NCBI RefSeq assembly: GCF_038002345.1
Contig: NZ_JBBOCJ010000001.1
Span: 3,534,001 to 3,598,000, forward strand
From: Paenibacillus sp. FSL M7-0420
Lineage (GTDB): Bacteria > Bacillota > Bacilli > Paenibacillales > Paenibacillaceae
Length of the DNA: 64,000 nt
Direction: 5' to 3'
A program made the position numbers and the translations under genes. The notes below the pieces were generated by a model that was not told the DNA's origin, did no database searches, and worked only from the letters and a program-made list of their open reading frames with translations. Of this stretch, positions 43,301 through 52,260 are shown piece by piece. Each line of letters starts with the position of its first letter. The stretch's first letter is position 1.

Positions 43301-45012
43301 ACATCCAGGCGGTTCGTGATAAGGTACAGAATATCACCGGAGCTAACTTCTGGAAGCCCAGCACCGTCGGGAGGCTGACGGCCTACACCCCGTCTTCCAT
43401 TATGCTCAAGGATGATAACGCGCAGCTCGATATAGCGGTATCCGACCCTGCACAACTCCAGTCCAGTGTTACCTATGAAGTGTACAAGGAAGGCTTGTCG
43501 GTCCTCACCAAGGATTCCAGTATTACCGTTCTCCAGCTCAGTCCGACGATCAAGTTCGTGGTGAATACCGGCGACAAAGATGGCCGCTCCCATAAGGTGA
43601 AGTTCCAGTATGATCCAGCTGTCCTGACGCCGTTGCCGGCACCGACTCCTCCTCCGGTCACGGAGCCGGTACCGCCAGTGCCAAGCACGGTGACTCAGGT
43701 GGACGACCTGGACGATTTCACCGGCCTGTTCGCCCGCAGCGCTAATCTCAGCTTTGACCGGGGAGAATGGAAGACCTTCGGCGGGGATACCTCGCGGCTA
43801 ATCCGGACCAAGAATACCAATGAGTACATTGTGTATAAGGCCGCAGACAATAAGGAGATGACGGACTTCAAGCTTAAGACCTGGTTCTGGTCCAGTGAGT
43901 CCACCACTGATTTCGCGTTCTACACTTCGCCTGACAATATAACCTACAGCCCCTTCAGCCCGGAGAAGACCGCCGGGTCCGCAGGCTGGAAAGAAGTGAA
44001 TTACAGCGGCAGCCTGCCTGCCGGAACCGGGTATCTGAAGATTGTCTATATGCACAGCACCGGTAATTTCTGGAATCCGCAGATCGGCCAAGCGGAGATT
44101 ACCAGCAAAGTACCTGTTCCTCAGGCCGTTACGGTAACCGATGAAGTCTATGATTACAGCAAGATGTTCGCCCACAGCGCCAATCTGTCGATCAGCAGTG
44201 CTAATCAGGCCAGCTTTGGTGCGGATGCTTCCCGGCTGGTGCGGCTCACTAACAGTAATGAATATGTAATTTATAAGGCAGCGCCGGATATGGACCTGAA
44301 GCAGTTTGCCGCCAAGGTCTGGTTCTGGCCGTATGAAGAAACGGAGGAGCTTACCTTCTATACCTCTAAGGACAATAACACTTACGCTCCGTTCACCCCG
44401 GTGACCTCAGTCACAGCGGCTGTCTATGGCAGCTGGGATCAGGTCACCTACAGCGGAGTGCTGCCCAGAGGTACGCAATATCTGAAGATTGTCTACGGAA
44501 TCAGCCCTGATGCCGTCTGGAATCCGCAGATCGGGAGCGTGGAGACACTCAGCGTGATTCCGAAGCCGGCGAGCATGTTATTGACGGATCACCTGTATGA
44601 TTTCAGCAAAATGAATGCCCACAGCAGCAGCCTGTTCTTCGACACCACGAATCCGGGCAACTTCGGCGGGGATACCTCCCGGCTGGCGAGGAAGACCAAC
44701 ACGGAGGAGCACATGGTCTATAAGGCTGCCGCGGACATGGATATGAAGCAGTTTGCCGTTAAGGCCTGGTATTGGCCGAATGAAGCAGCAGCCGGTGATC
44801 TGGCATTCTATGTCTCGGCGGATAACCTGGCCTACAGTCTGTTCACCCCGGAGAAATCTGCAGGTACGGGCAACTGGAAGGAGGTTAATTACAGCGGAGA
44901 AGTCCCCGCCGGAACCAGGTATCTGAAGATCGTCAGCAAGGTAACACCAGAGAAAAGCTGGAACCCGCAAATCGGCAAGGTCGAGATTCTCAGTGAGATT
45001 TCAGGTGATTAA
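40342..45012 (+). CDS. Secreted polysaccharide lyase family 8 with inserted F5/8-type domains
   Basis: A 1556-residue exported lyase. A signal peptide (VSLLLIAALLVSLVGTW ... RVSA) is followed by the alpha/alpha toroid of PL8. The catalytic residues are placed as in pneumococcal hyaluronate lyase: N212, H262 and Y271, with identical spacings of 50 and 9. The central beta-sandwich is split: after ETTIENR (about residue 558) two F5/8-type-C/CBM32-like domains (about 583-716 and 717-857) are inserted before the sandwich resumes at FSVNGVAKSTALGW. A Pro-rich linker then leads to three tandem repeats of about 140 residues (from 1117, 1263 and 1412). PL8 enzymes cleave hyaluronan, chondroitin, xanthan or similar uronic-acid polymers by beta-elimination. 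ATG 40342 is used; ATG 40360 is possible. A cre site and an activator-type promoter precede it. Confidence 0.93.
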   Translation: MKGMGLMNHLRSRVSLLLIAALLVSLVGTWGATRVSAADEYDSMRTKWKLGLTGGTETDNTDPDIAYKLNSISQTSWGTMDTSAARTYLWSDLTSMTSSSEITGAYLRIKGMALAYSTPGSSLYGNTGLKNDIIGALDWMYTHRYNETKSEYDNWWDWEIGTPLHLNDIVVLMYYDLSATQEKITNYMKAVEAFSPDPAKVNKGQFIPTGANLAWKSNVVALRGVIVKSAAKLTAARDALTPIFDYTVEGDGFYKDGSFIQHNVYAYTGSYGVSLLQELSNVLFLLGGTSWEPVVPGLSHVYSWVYDSYEPVIYKGAMMDMVRGRAISRNYEQDHVVGHNTIAAIIRLAQMAPAADAQRMKSMVKAWIQSDTAFSFYKDASLSIALSAKEIMNDSSITLRPEQIQTKVFAGMDRAVHLRPDFGFGVSMSSKRIGTYESTNGENLKGWYTGAGMTSLYNNDLQQYTDYWPTVNKYRLPGTTVDTMARTTDGEGAGFISPKTWAGGTELLGESATVGMDLKGYGSTLTAKKSWFMLGDQVVALGTGIKSTDGRTIETTIENRMLNKSHTTRGIDSASPAAVPSGSEPVRLKIYAVSDSGNDGNLPVNTYDNNLGTRWSSSGDGQWIQYDLGKTQPVGYAGINFFVQNSRTTSFDILVSQDNLTWSTVFSGSSSKVDDSRIQMFDFPDTEARYVKLVGHGNSSNLWNSINELQLYAPSAAGNPIIPLTVTPLSVASVTDSLDSSSVQLVKDNDITTFWSAEGAGKWLKYDLGTAVPLGYAGISFAMGNERQYAFDVETSQDNTVWTSVYGGQVNGLTSEIQAFDFTDTTARYVKFTFHGNDEDLMYRVSEIQLYAPSSLGTVLDPLHNVQKTFGDEAFSVNGVAKSTALGWTEEMDNVSYAHLEGTGGYYFPQPAAVKGLRAASTGSWSELNTGGPATQLSKNYLTLWVDHGANPVNKDYAYVLLPGKTAAQTAAYSSNPEIEILSNNTNIQAVRDKVQNITGANFWKPSTVGRLTAYTPSSIMLKDDNAQLDIAVSDPAQLQSSVTYEVYKEGLSVLTKDSSITVLQLSPTIKFVVNTGDKDGRSHKVKFQYDPAVLTPLPAPTPPPVTEPVPPVPSTVTQVDDLDDFTGLFARSANLSFDRGEWKTFGGDTSRLIRTKNTNEYIVYKAADNKEMTDFKLKTWFWSSESTTDFAFYTSPDNITYSPFSPEKTAGSAGWKEVNYSGSLPAGTGYLKIVYMHSTGNFWNPQIGQAEITSKVPVPQAVTVTDEVYDYSKMFAHSANLSISSANQASFGADASRLVRLTNSNEYVIYKAAPDMDLKQFAAKVWFWPYEETEELTFYTSKDNNTYAPFTPVTSVTAAVYGSWDQVTYSGVLPRGTQYLKIVYGISPDAVWNPQIGSVETLSVIPKPASMLLTDHLYDFSKMNAHSSSLFFDTTNPGNFGGDTSRLARKTNTEEHMVYKAAADMDMKQFAVKAWYWPNEAAAGDLAFYVSADNLAYSLFTPEKSAGTGNWKEVNYSGEVPAGTRYLKIVSKVTPEKSWNPQIGKVEILSEISGD

Positions 45013-45018
45013 CGAAAG

Positions 45019-45070
45019 TTCATAATCTTAAATTCCGGTCATGTTAATGGCATGGCCGGAGTGCAATAAT
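45019..45070 (+). promoter_or_regulatory. Activator-type promoter of the PL8-region ABC transporter
   Basis: TTCAT (45019-45023), GTCAT (45038-45042) and extended -10 TGCAATAAT ending at 45070 have the same geometry as the promoters of the PL8 and GH88 genes. The start codon follows 36 bases later. Confidence 0.75.
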
Positions 45071-45105
45071 GAAAGAGCAAGCAAGAGCATACTTGGGGGG
45101 ATAAG

Positions 45106-46815
45106 ATGAAACAGAAGCAAACGTTAACAGCGATTGTAAGCGTTATCCTAAGCGCAGGCCTTCTGGCCGGCTGCTCCGGCAACAGCACCGGCAAGGAAGG
45201 GCAAGCCGCAAGTCCGGACACAAGCCCGGCGGCGGCGGCCAGTGAGGCGCCGTCGGCTCCGCCGAAGGAGAATGACCGCACCAAGTTCGATCCGCCGGTT
45301 ACCATTACGGCAGCTATTGCCTTGAAGCCTTCCGACAAGCTGCGCAGCGGTGACACTCCCGAGAATAATCCGGTATCCCGCTGGTTCAGTGACAATCTTG
45401 GCATTATTACCAAATATCAATGGGTAGTGACCGATTCACTGGACACTAAGGTCCGGCTGGCGATGGCCAGCGGTGAGACTCTGCCCGATGTTCTGTACGT
45501 ATCGGGTACCTTGTTTGAGGATCTGGTGGCCTCCAAGAAGATCCAGCCCATCGATGAAGCCTTCGAGAAGTATGCGACAGCGAGAGTGAAGGATTCCTAC
45601 GCCAAGAACCCCGACATATGGAACGCAGTGAAAAGAGACGGCAAGGTCTATGGCCTGCCCAACATCTCTAACGGAATCGTCGGCGACACCGTCATGTGGG
45701 TCCGCCAGGACTGGCTTGATAAGTTGAATTTAAAGGCCCCTGCTACCATTGAGGAGTACCAGCGGGTGATGGATGCCTTCACGAACCAGGACCCGGACGG
45801 CAACGGGAAGAAGGATACGTTCGGTATGGCGATCGGCGGCAATTCCGGATTCTACAAGCCGACCAACAACTATATGGCCGATGCGGCATTTATCTTCGGT
45901 CAGGATCAGCCTTACATGTGGCTGAAGGGAGAGGACGGCAAGCTGCAATACGGCTCCACGAAGCCCGCTATCAAAGAGGGGCTGGCCCTGCTGAATGACT
46001 GGTACAAAAAAGGATACATCAGCCCGGATTTCGGTACGCAGGATGCGACCAAGGCCATGGCTGATTTCACCTCCGGCAAAGCAGGCATTGCTTTTGCTCC
46101 CGGGTGGGCTGGCGGATGGCCGGTGGGGACGGCTGTAGCTGAGGCCAAAGCGAAGAATGAGTCTGTCGTGATCAAGCCGTATCCGCTGCCCTCGGGGATT
46201 AATGGTGTGGTCGGACGGCAGGAGTCCCCTCCGTCTTATGGAACCTATGTGTTCCGTGAAGGCTTTGAACATATGGATGCCATCTTCAAATATTGGGACA
46301 CGATGTACGGTGGCTTAATTGAAGACGAAGCATACCCGTTCGGCCGCGGGTACGGGGAAGGGTATGACTATGTGATGAAGGACGGCAAGCCCTCCTGGGA
46401 TGTTCCGGACGGAGTGGTCAGCTTGAACAGCTATTTGCTCCTGTCGCCCGGCTCGGGGACAGCCCCGATGAATGTCGTCAGCGGCCCGAATATCTATGAG
46501 CGGGTGGCTGCCGGCAAGCAGGATAATATCTTCGAGCAGAAGCTGAAAGCGAGCAACGGCGAGCTGACTATCGCCGGCTTCGCAGTCGCCCAGTCGCAAT
46601 TCGGTCAGGATGTGAAAAGCGGCTTCTACGGGGCCAACACGCCGACGATGAAGGAGAAATGGGATCAGTTAGCGACACTCGAGGAGCAGACTTTCCTGCA
46701 GATTATCTACGGTAAGCAGCCACTTGATTACTTCGATACTTTCGTCAAGCAATGGAATGACCAGGGCGGTGCCAAGATTACAGAGGAGGTTAATGCTGCC
46801 GCAGCGGGTCAATAA
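45106..46815 (+). CDS. ABC transporter substrate-binding lipoprotein (LplA/YtcQ type)
   Basis: A 569-residue lipoprotein with lipobox LAGC (C23), then a low-complexity Ala/Ser/Pro linker and a large family 1 binding fold (WVVTDSLDTKVRLAMASGETLPDVLYVSG, YGLPNISNGIVGDTVMWVRQDWLDKLN). The DQDPDGNGKKDTFG-type loop (here NQDPDGNGKKDTFG, near residue 227) resembles the calcium-binding loop found in long-oligosaccharide binding proteins of this subgroup. It would capture the unsaturated oligosaccharides made by the PL8 lyase. ATG 45106 follows GGGGGGATAAG. It has its own activator-type promoter, and a long hairpin lies between it and the permeases. Confidence 0.92.
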   Translation: MKQKQTLTAIVSVILSAGLLAGCSGNSTGKEGQAASPDTSPAAAASEAPSAPPKENDRTKFDPPVTITAAIALKPSDKLRSGDTPENNPVSRWFSDNLGIITKYQWVVTDSLDTKVRLAMASGETLPDVLYVSGTLFEDLVASKKIQPIDEAFEKYATARVKDSYAKNPDIWNAVKRDGKVYGLPNISNGIVGDTVMWVRQDWLDKLNLKAPATIEEYQRVMDAFTNQDPDGNGKKDTFGMAIGGNSGFYKPTNNYMADAAFIFGQDQPYMWLKGEDGKLQYGSTKPAIKEGLALLNDWYKKGYISPDFGTQDATKAMADFTSGKAGIAFAPGWAGGWPVGTAVAEAKAKNESVVIKPYPLPSGINGVVGRQESPPSYGTYVFREGFEHMDAIFKYWDTMYGGLIEDEAYPFGRGYGEGYDYVMKDGKPSWDVPDGVVSLNSYLLLSPGSGTAPMNVVSGPNIYERVAAGKQDNIFEQKLKASNGELTIAGFAVAQSQFGQDVKSGFYGANTPTMKEKWDQLATLEEQTFLQIIYGKQPLDYFDTFVKQWNDQGGAKITEEVNAAAAGQ

Positions 46816-46818
46816 TCT

Positions 46819-46869
46819 AACAAGCAAATGTGGAATATAGCTTCCTTTACTGCTTCACATTTGCTTGTT
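46819..46869 (+). other. Long hairpin between binding-protein and permease genes
   Basis: Perfect 14-base arms AACAAGCAAATGTG (46819-46832) and CACATTTGCTTGTT (46856-46869) have no further T-run. It could stabilise the binding-protein mRNA and lower permease expression. Confidence 0.7.
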
Positions 46870-46912
46870 CCATGATTCAATAAGTCACGTTTATCGATAG
46901 GAGACCTAACGG

Positions 46913-47872
46913 ATGAAAACCGTGAAAGTAAATCTTAGCACAACCAAGAGAAGCGCTGTCCCCATCCCGAAGCTGCGCGGCAGCTTCAATCTGCGGAAAA
47001 CCTGGCCGCTGCACCTGTTTCTCCTGCCTTCCGTGATTCTGCTGCTGATCTTCAATTATGCACCGATGGCAGGCTTCATCATTGGCTTCAAGGATTACAA
47101 GCCCTGGCTTGGCATGTGGGATTCCCCTTTCGTGGGGCTTAAGCATTTCCGCTTCATGTTCCATGACCCCGTGGCTCTCCAGGTGATCTGGAACACCTTC
47201 ATTATCGCTGTCTTCAAAATTATCTGCGGCGCAATAGCGCCCTTCACCTTCGCTCTTCTGCTCAATGAAATACGCGTTGTGTTCCTCCAAAGAACGGTAC
47301 AATCGCTGGTCTACCTGCCTCACTTCCTGAATTGGGTTATTCTCGGCGGCATTCTCTCAGACATGCTGTCCACCAGCGGAATGATTAATCAGTTCCTCGG
47401 CTGGCTGGGTCTTGAGCCTGTGTTATTTCTGGGAAGCGGCAATTGGTTCCGGTTCACTCTGGTGGCAAGTGATGTATGGAAGGAATTCGGCTTCGGCACC
47501 ATTATCTATCTGGCTGCCATGGCAGGCATCAATCCCAATCTGTATGAGGCTGCGGGTATAGACGGGGCCAATAATTTCCGCAAAGCATTGCATATCACCA
47601 TCCCGTCGGTCATCCCCATCGCTATTGTGGTGGCGACCTTATCGCTCGGCAATATTCTGAATGCCGGATTCGATCAGGTGTTCAATATGTATAATCCGTT
47701 AGTCTATGACAAAGGCGATATTATAGATACTTATGTGTACCGTGTAGGCTTGCTGCAAGGCTCCTTCAGTCTGGCGACAGCGGTTGGATTATTCAAATCC
47801 GTCATCAGCTTTACACTGATCGCCATCACCTACCGGCTGGCCAGCAAGTATGCAGATTACCGGATTTTCTGA
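46913..47872 (+). CDS. ABC transporter permease (LplB/YteP type)
   Basis: A 319-residue permease: a polar N-terminus, then six hydrophobic helices (first LHLFLLPSVILLLIFNY) and the EAA loop YEAAGIDGANNFRKALHITIPSVIPI. LplB-type permeases pair with LplC/YtcP types to import oligosaccharides in Bacillales. GATAGGAGACCTAACGG precedes ATG 46913. The next start is 14 bases after its stop. It depends on a shared ATPase encoded elsewhere. Confidence 0.92.
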   Translation: MKTVKVNLSTTKRSAVPIPKLRGSFNLRKTWPLHLFLLPSVILLLIFNYAPMAGFIIGFKDYKPWLGMWDSPFVGLKHFRFMFHDPVALQVIWNTFIIAVFKIICGAIAPFTFALLLNEIRVVFLQRTVQSLVYLPHFLNWVILGGILSDMLSTSGMINQFLGWLGLEPVLFLGSGNWFRFTLVASDVWKEFGFGTIIYLAAMAGINPNLYEAAGIDGANNFRKALHITIPSVIPIAIVVATLSLGNILNAGFDQVFNMYNPLVYDKGDIIDTYVYRVGLLQGSFSLATAVGLFKSVISFTLIAITYRLASKYADYRIF

Positions 47873-47885
47873 AAGGATAGAGACT

Positions 47886-48764
47886 ATGCTCAAAATACCG
47901 TTCTCCAATCGAATGTTCCAGGTGCTCAATAACCTGCTGCTCTCTCTGGTGGCCATTCTTTGTATCCTGCCTATGGTTCATGTGCTGGCTGTATCACTCA
48001 GCTCAGATTATGCCACTACCTCTTACCTTGTGAAGTTCTGGCCGGTTGGCTTTAATCTGTCTGCCTATCGGAAAGCGCTAGCGAGCAACAATTTTATCAT
48101 TGCCTTTGAGATGAGTGTGCTGCGGACGGTTCTGGGTACGGCGATCACCATGTTTTTGACCATGCTGGCAGCCTACTCTATGTCTAAGGACGACCGGTAT
48201 TTCCGCGGCAGAACAATGTACGCCTGGTTCTTCGTATTCACAATGCTGTTCCATGGCGGCCTGATTCCAACTTATCTCGTAGTGCAAAAGACCGGCCTGA
48301 CCAATTCGATCTGGGCCCTGGTCATCCCCTCCGCCGTGAATGTATTCAATGTCGTGCTGATGATGAATTTCTTCCGGGGAATACCGAAGGAGCTGGAGGA
48401 GTCCGCCATGATTGACGGGGCCGGGCATTTCCGGATCTTGTTCCGGATTCTATTTCCGATATCGCTGCCCTCGATTGCCACGCTGTCCCTATTCACCATA
48501 GTATTTCACTGGAATTCCTGGTTCGACGGGCTGATCTATATGAACAAGGCAGAGCTGTTCCCGCTGGCCACCTTCCTCCAGGCACTGATTGCCGGGTTCG
48601 ATTATACGAAGATTGGGCTGAATCCGACGGATCTGGAGAATCTGTCTGAGCGTTCGCTGAAATCAGCCCTGATCTTCATTGGCACGTTCCCGATTCTGCT
48701 CGTGTACCCCTTCCTGCAGAGATATTTCGTCAAAGGAATGACTCTCGGCTCCGTCAAGGAATAA
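47886..48764 (+). CDS. ABC transporter permease (LplC/YtcP type)
   Basis: A 292-residue permease with six predicted helices and the EAA-type loop ELEESAMIDGAGHFRILFRILFPISLPS. It forms the channel with the LplB-type subunit. ATG 47886 is chosen because GAAAGGATAGAG precedes it at good spacing; an in-frame ATG at 47850 lies inside the upstream gene. A hairpin and a new promoter separate it from the sensor kinase gene. Confidence 0.92.
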   Translation: MLKIPFSNRMFQVLNNLLLSLVAILCILPMVHVLAVSLSSDYATTSYLVKFWPVGFNLSAYRKALASNNFIIAFEMSVLRTVLGTAITMFLTMLAAYSMSKDDRYFRGRTMYAWFFVFTMLFHGGLIPTYLVVQKTGLTNSIWALVIPSAVNVFNVVLMMNFFRGIPKELEESAMIDGAGHFRILFRILFPISLPSIATLSLFTIVFHWNSWFDGLIYMNKAELFPLATFLQALIAGFDYTKIGLNPTDLENLSERSLKSALIFIGTFPILLVYPFLQRYFVKGMTLGSVKE

Positions 48765-48778
48765 CACGAATTAACTTC

Positions 48779-48821
48779 TGGCTGTTAGGGGAGACCTTAG
48801 CAGCCATTTACTGTGTATAAT
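48779..48821 (+). promoter_or_regulatory. Hairpin followed by promoter of the two-component operon
   Basis: A 12-base stem with two G-U pairs (48779-48790 with 48795-48806, loop GAGA) ends in TTT and probably terminates the transporter transcript. TGTGTATAAT follows (-10 hexamer 48816-48821), so the kinase has its own promoter. Transcription would start near 48828, which favours the GTG 48853 start. Confidence 0.6.
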
Positions 48822-48852
48822 GAGGAAGAATGAGCTGAAGGGGGGAGCAGGC

Positions 48853-50580
48853 GTGAAATTAATCAAAAGGGTAATCCTGCTCATTGTATCCAGCGTCATT
48901 CTGATTCTGGCGCTGTATTCCTATTCCTACCGGCAAAGCGTGTCTGTTATCGAGAACCAGATCAATACCCGCAATGACGAGAAGCTCTCGTACTTCCTCA
49001 ACCGGATAGAAGGTCTGCTGGATCAGAACATGCTGTTCGCTACGCTGATGGCCAAGGACCCTGAGGTGAAAAGAGTATCTTACGGCAATCTGCCCCCGTC
49101 CGGGTACGACCGGCTGAATGTGATCCAGTCGCTGGAGCACCAGCTCAATCTGTTCAGCATTACGAATCAGATTATGAACATCATCTCGATTTATTTTCCC
49201 AGGTACGATCTGGCTCTGTCCTCCATGCCTTCAACGAAATTCGACCAGGAAGAAATCGCTTCCGCCTATTCCTCCAACTGGGAGCTTAACATGGTTGAGG
49301 TAAGCGGCGTACAAATGGAAGCGTTCTCCCGCTTCTTTGTCTCCCCGTATCAGGCGGAGCCGCCGGATCTGATGAAGGCTGATTTTATTATCCGCGTGGA
49401 TTTTTTCACCAAGAATATTATGAATCTGCTGGATGAATTCAAGCTTGGCGGGTACAGCGATGCGTTCTTTTACCATAGTCCCGAGCAGATTGTCTATAAT
49501 AGCACGGCCCGGATCGGGCTAATCCAGCAGGTGATGAAGCTGCGCAGCCCGGAGATCCATAACGCACAGCAGCAGTATCATGAGGTCGTCGAAGTGGACG
49601 GCAAGAAATATATTCTCTATGTTCTGCCTTCCCACAAAATTGACTGGAGTCTGGTTGATATCGAGCCGCTGGATGAGATTCTGCAGCCGGTGGTGGACAG
49701 CCGCAATCTGTTCGGTGTGATTCTGTTCCTGCTCCTGCTGCTGGGGATTATAGCCGCCTTCCTGCTCTACTTCTACATACAGGTGCCGATTCGTATTCTG
49801 ATCCGTAGTGTGGAGCATATCCGCAACCAGAATTTCTCTTACCGGATTACCAGTCTGAAGCGCAATGAATTCCAGCAGCTATTCGATTCCTTTAATCATA
49901 TGGTTCAGGAGATCGACCATCTGATCAAGCGGGTGTACGCCGAAGAGATCCGTTCGCGGGAAGCGGTTATGAAGCAGCTGCAGTCGCAGATTAACCCCCA
50001 TTTTCTATACAACTGTCTGGCCTACATCGTGAACATGGCGAAGCTGAACAAGAACAGCTCCATCATAGCCATGGCCCATAGTCTGGGCGATTATTACAAA
50101 TACACGACCAGAAATGAGACGCTGGAGACGACGCTGAGGAGTGAGATGGAGCTGGCAGTGAACTATATGGATATTATGAACCATCAACTGGACAAATTCC
50201 GCTATACGGTCTCTATCCCTGAATCGATGATGGCGCTGAAGATTCCCCGGCTGATTATCCAGCCTGTGATAGAGAATGCGATTGTTCACGGACTGGAGGA
50301 GGTTGTAGCGGATGGCCTGATCATGATTACGGGTCAGGAGGACCCCCATTCCTGCCGGTTAATTATTGAGGACAATGGACCGGGATGTTCAGAAAATATT
50401 CTAGATGATCTTGTGCGCAGGGTGGAGATTGACGATCATCTGACGGAACAGACAGGCCTATGGAATGTCCATCATCGTCTGAAGTATTATTTCGGGCAAC
50501 AGTCGGGCATCCGGCTGGCATCCTCGCCTCTGGGCGGCCTGCGGATCGAGCTGTATTGGGAGAAAGCGGAGAGGGAGTGA
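48853..50580 (+). CDS. Sensor histidine kinase, YesM type
   Basis: A 575-residue membrane kinase: TM1 near residues 5-25, a long extracellular dCache-like sensor region (30-285), TM2 (about 292-315, LFGVILFLLLLLGIIAAFLLYFY), a HAMP linker, a His_kinase domain with H383 in QSQINPHFLYN and a HATPase domain with VIENAIVHGLE and EDNGPG boxes. It phosphorylates the REC-AraC regulator encoded eight bases after its stop. The genes around it imply a uronic-acid oligosaccharide as signal. GTG 48853, with AAGGGGGGAG upstream, is the preferred start, since an ATG at 48820 would lie before the likely transcription start. Confidence 0.92.
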   Translation: MKLIKRVILLIVSSVILILALYSYSYRQSVSVIENQINTRNDEKLSYFLNRIEGLLDQNMLFATLMAKDPEVKRVSYGNLPPSGYDRLNVIQSLEHQLNLFSITNQIMNIISIYFPRYDLALSSMPSTKFDQEEIASAYSSNWELNMVEVSGVQMEAFSRFFVSPYQAEPPDLMKADFIIRVDFFTKNIMNLLDEFKLGGYSDAFFYHSPEQIVYNSTARIGLIQQVMKLRSPEIHNAQQQYHEVVEVDGKKYILYVLPSHKIDWSLVDIEPLDEILQPVVDSRNLFGVILFLLLLLGIIAAFLLYFYIQVPIRILIRSVEHIRNQNFSYRITSLKRNEFQQLFDSFNHMVQEIDHLIKRVYAEEIRSREAVMKQLQSQINPHFLYNCLAYIVNMAKLNKNSSIIAMAHSLGDYYKYTTRNETLETTLRSEMELAVNYMDIMNHQLDKFRYTVSIPESMMALKIPRLIIQPVIENAIVHGLEEVVADGLIMITGQEDPHSCRLIIEDNGPGCSENILDDLVRRVEIDDHLTEQTGLWNVHHRLKYYFGQQSGIRLASSPLGGLRIELYWEKAERE

Positions 50581-50587
50581 GCCGGAA

Positions 50588-52213
50588 GTGTACTCGTTAT
50601 TAATTGTGGATGACCACAAGCATCAGGTGGATACGCTCGCGCTTACCTTGCCCTGGGAGCAGTTCGGGATTACTTCGGTTCACCGGGCGTATGACAGCAG
50701 GCTGGCCCTGGAGCTGCTGAAGGATCACCGGATGGATATTATGATTACGGATATCCGTATGCCGGGAATATCGGGTCTGGAGCTGATCGGCTTCATTAAC
50801 GAGAATCAATGGGATATCGATTGTATTCTGCTGACCGGATATGCGGAATTTGAATATGCGAAGCAGGCGCTTGAACTGCATGCAGTGGAGTATTTCATCA
50901 AGCCGGTGCGCGATGAGCTGCTGCTGGACGCTGTAGACAGGATTATCAGCAAACGCAGGCGTCATCAGCAGCATTCCCGCCAATTCGAGCATGCCACCGC
51001 CGTGCTTCACCAGAACCTGCCGCTCCTAAAAGAAAACCTGCTGCTCGAAATTCTCCAGCACTCCGGCTACACCCGGACTTACCTCACGGAGAAGCTAAGC
51101 ATGTATCAGATGCCCTATGCTTATGGGGACTCCGTGAAGCTGATGGTGATTAACTTCGGTTCCAGCTTCTATGAGAGCTATTCCGCCCAGGACATCAAGC
51201 TCCTGGAGTATGCGGTGATGAACATGGCAGAGGATCTGCTGTCGCCTCAATTCCATGTATGGAGCCGGATCACCACTCAGGTTAATCTGACGCTGCTGTT
51301 ATTGCCGCACGCGGCAGATGATGCCGGTGACGCCGACCGGTGGAGTCCGTTCTGCCAGGAGCTGCTGCTTGCCTTAGCCAACCGGCTGCTGGAGCAGGTG
51401 GACCACTACTTGAAGCATAAGGTCATCATCTCCATCTCGGGCACCGCCCGGTTCCCGGCCGATATTAGCACTGCGTATTCCTCTGTCCTCTCCAGTGTGA
51501 TCAAATCGGCAGAACGGCAGGGGGGCATCCTACTGGAGCAGTCTGGCGTATCCGGAAGCATCACTCCGCTGCGTTCCTTATACCAGCCGCCTACCTTGAC
51601 TCAGCTGATGGAGCAGGGCCGGATAGAGAAGCTGAATGATAAGCTTCAGGAGATCTTCACCGAACTGGACACCTTAGGCACCGATTCGCGGGCCCACCTG
51701 CGTGAAGCTTATCTGCATCTGCTAAGCAGCCTCACTTATCTGGCGCATAAGAACGGGAAAGTACTGGAGGACATTACCGGCACCGCCTCATTCCAGGCTG
51801 AACGCAGCGTTATTCATTCCGCCCGCCAGCTCCAGGCTTGGAGCCGCATTATTATCGAGGCGCTGATCGGCCAGGAAGCGACTGCGGATGATGAGACCCA
51901 CCGGCAGCTCGTCCGGAAGATTCACAGCTACATTCATGAGCATCTGGCCCATGATGTCACACTGCAATCGATCAGTGAGCATGTCTATCTTCACTCCGTC
52001 TATGTATCCAAGCTCTATAAGGAGATTACGGGGATGAATCTGAGTGAATATATTCTGCGTGCCCGGATGGAGGAGGCGAAGCGCCTGCTGGAGCATACCT
52101 CCTATAAGATCTACGAGATTACGGAGAAGGTGGGCTACCAGAGTCCGCAGCATTTCATCCGCAGATTCAAGCAGTATTACGGAGTCACACCTGATAATTT
52201 CCGTAAGCTGTAG
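50588..52213 (+). CDS. Response regulator with REC and AraC DNA-binding domains
   Basis: A 541-residue regulator. The N-terminal REC domain has the phospho-acceptor D55 (IMITDIRMPG) and lysine in FIKPVRDE. A long middle region of about 290 residues is typical of YesN-like regulators, and the C-terminal AraC domain (about 440-540) contains VTLQSISEHVYLHSVYVSKLYKEITGMNLSEYI and IYEITEKVGYQSPQHFIRRFKQYYGVTPDNFRKL. It most likely activates the PL8, binding-protein and GH88 promoters, which share paired TTCAT sites. The start is GTG 50588, seven bases after the kinase stop, with GAGAGGGAG overlapping the kinase end. Confidence 0.93.
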   Translation: MYSLLIVDDHKHQVDTLALTLPWEQFGITSVHRAYDSRLALELLKDHRMDIMITDIRMPGISGLELIGFINENQWDIDCILLTGYAEFEYAKQALELHAVEYFIKPVRDELLLDAVDRIISKRRRHQQHSRQFEHATAVLHQNLPLLKENLLLEILQHSGYTRTYLTEKLSMYQMPYAYGDSVKLMVINFGSSFYESYSAQDIKLLEYAVMNMAEDLLSPQFHVWSRITTQVNLTLLLLPHAADDAGDADRWSPFCQELLLALANRLLEQVDHYLKHKVIISISGTARFPADISTAYSSVLSSVIKSAERQGGILLEQSGVSGSITPLRSLYQPPTLTQLMEQGRIEKLNDKLQEIFTELDTLGTDSRAHLREAYLHLLSSLTYLAHKNGKVLEDITGTASFQAERSVIHSARQLQAWSRIIIEALIGQEATADDETHRQLVRKIHSYIHEHLAHDVTLQSISEHVYLHSVYVSKLYKEITGMNLSEYILRARMEEAKRLLEHTSYKIYEITEKVGYQSPQHFIRRFKQYYGVTPDNFRKL

Positions 52214-52260
52214 ACCTCAGTCTGGCTGCAGCTGGCTTCTTTCCCTAACGTTAACGGATG

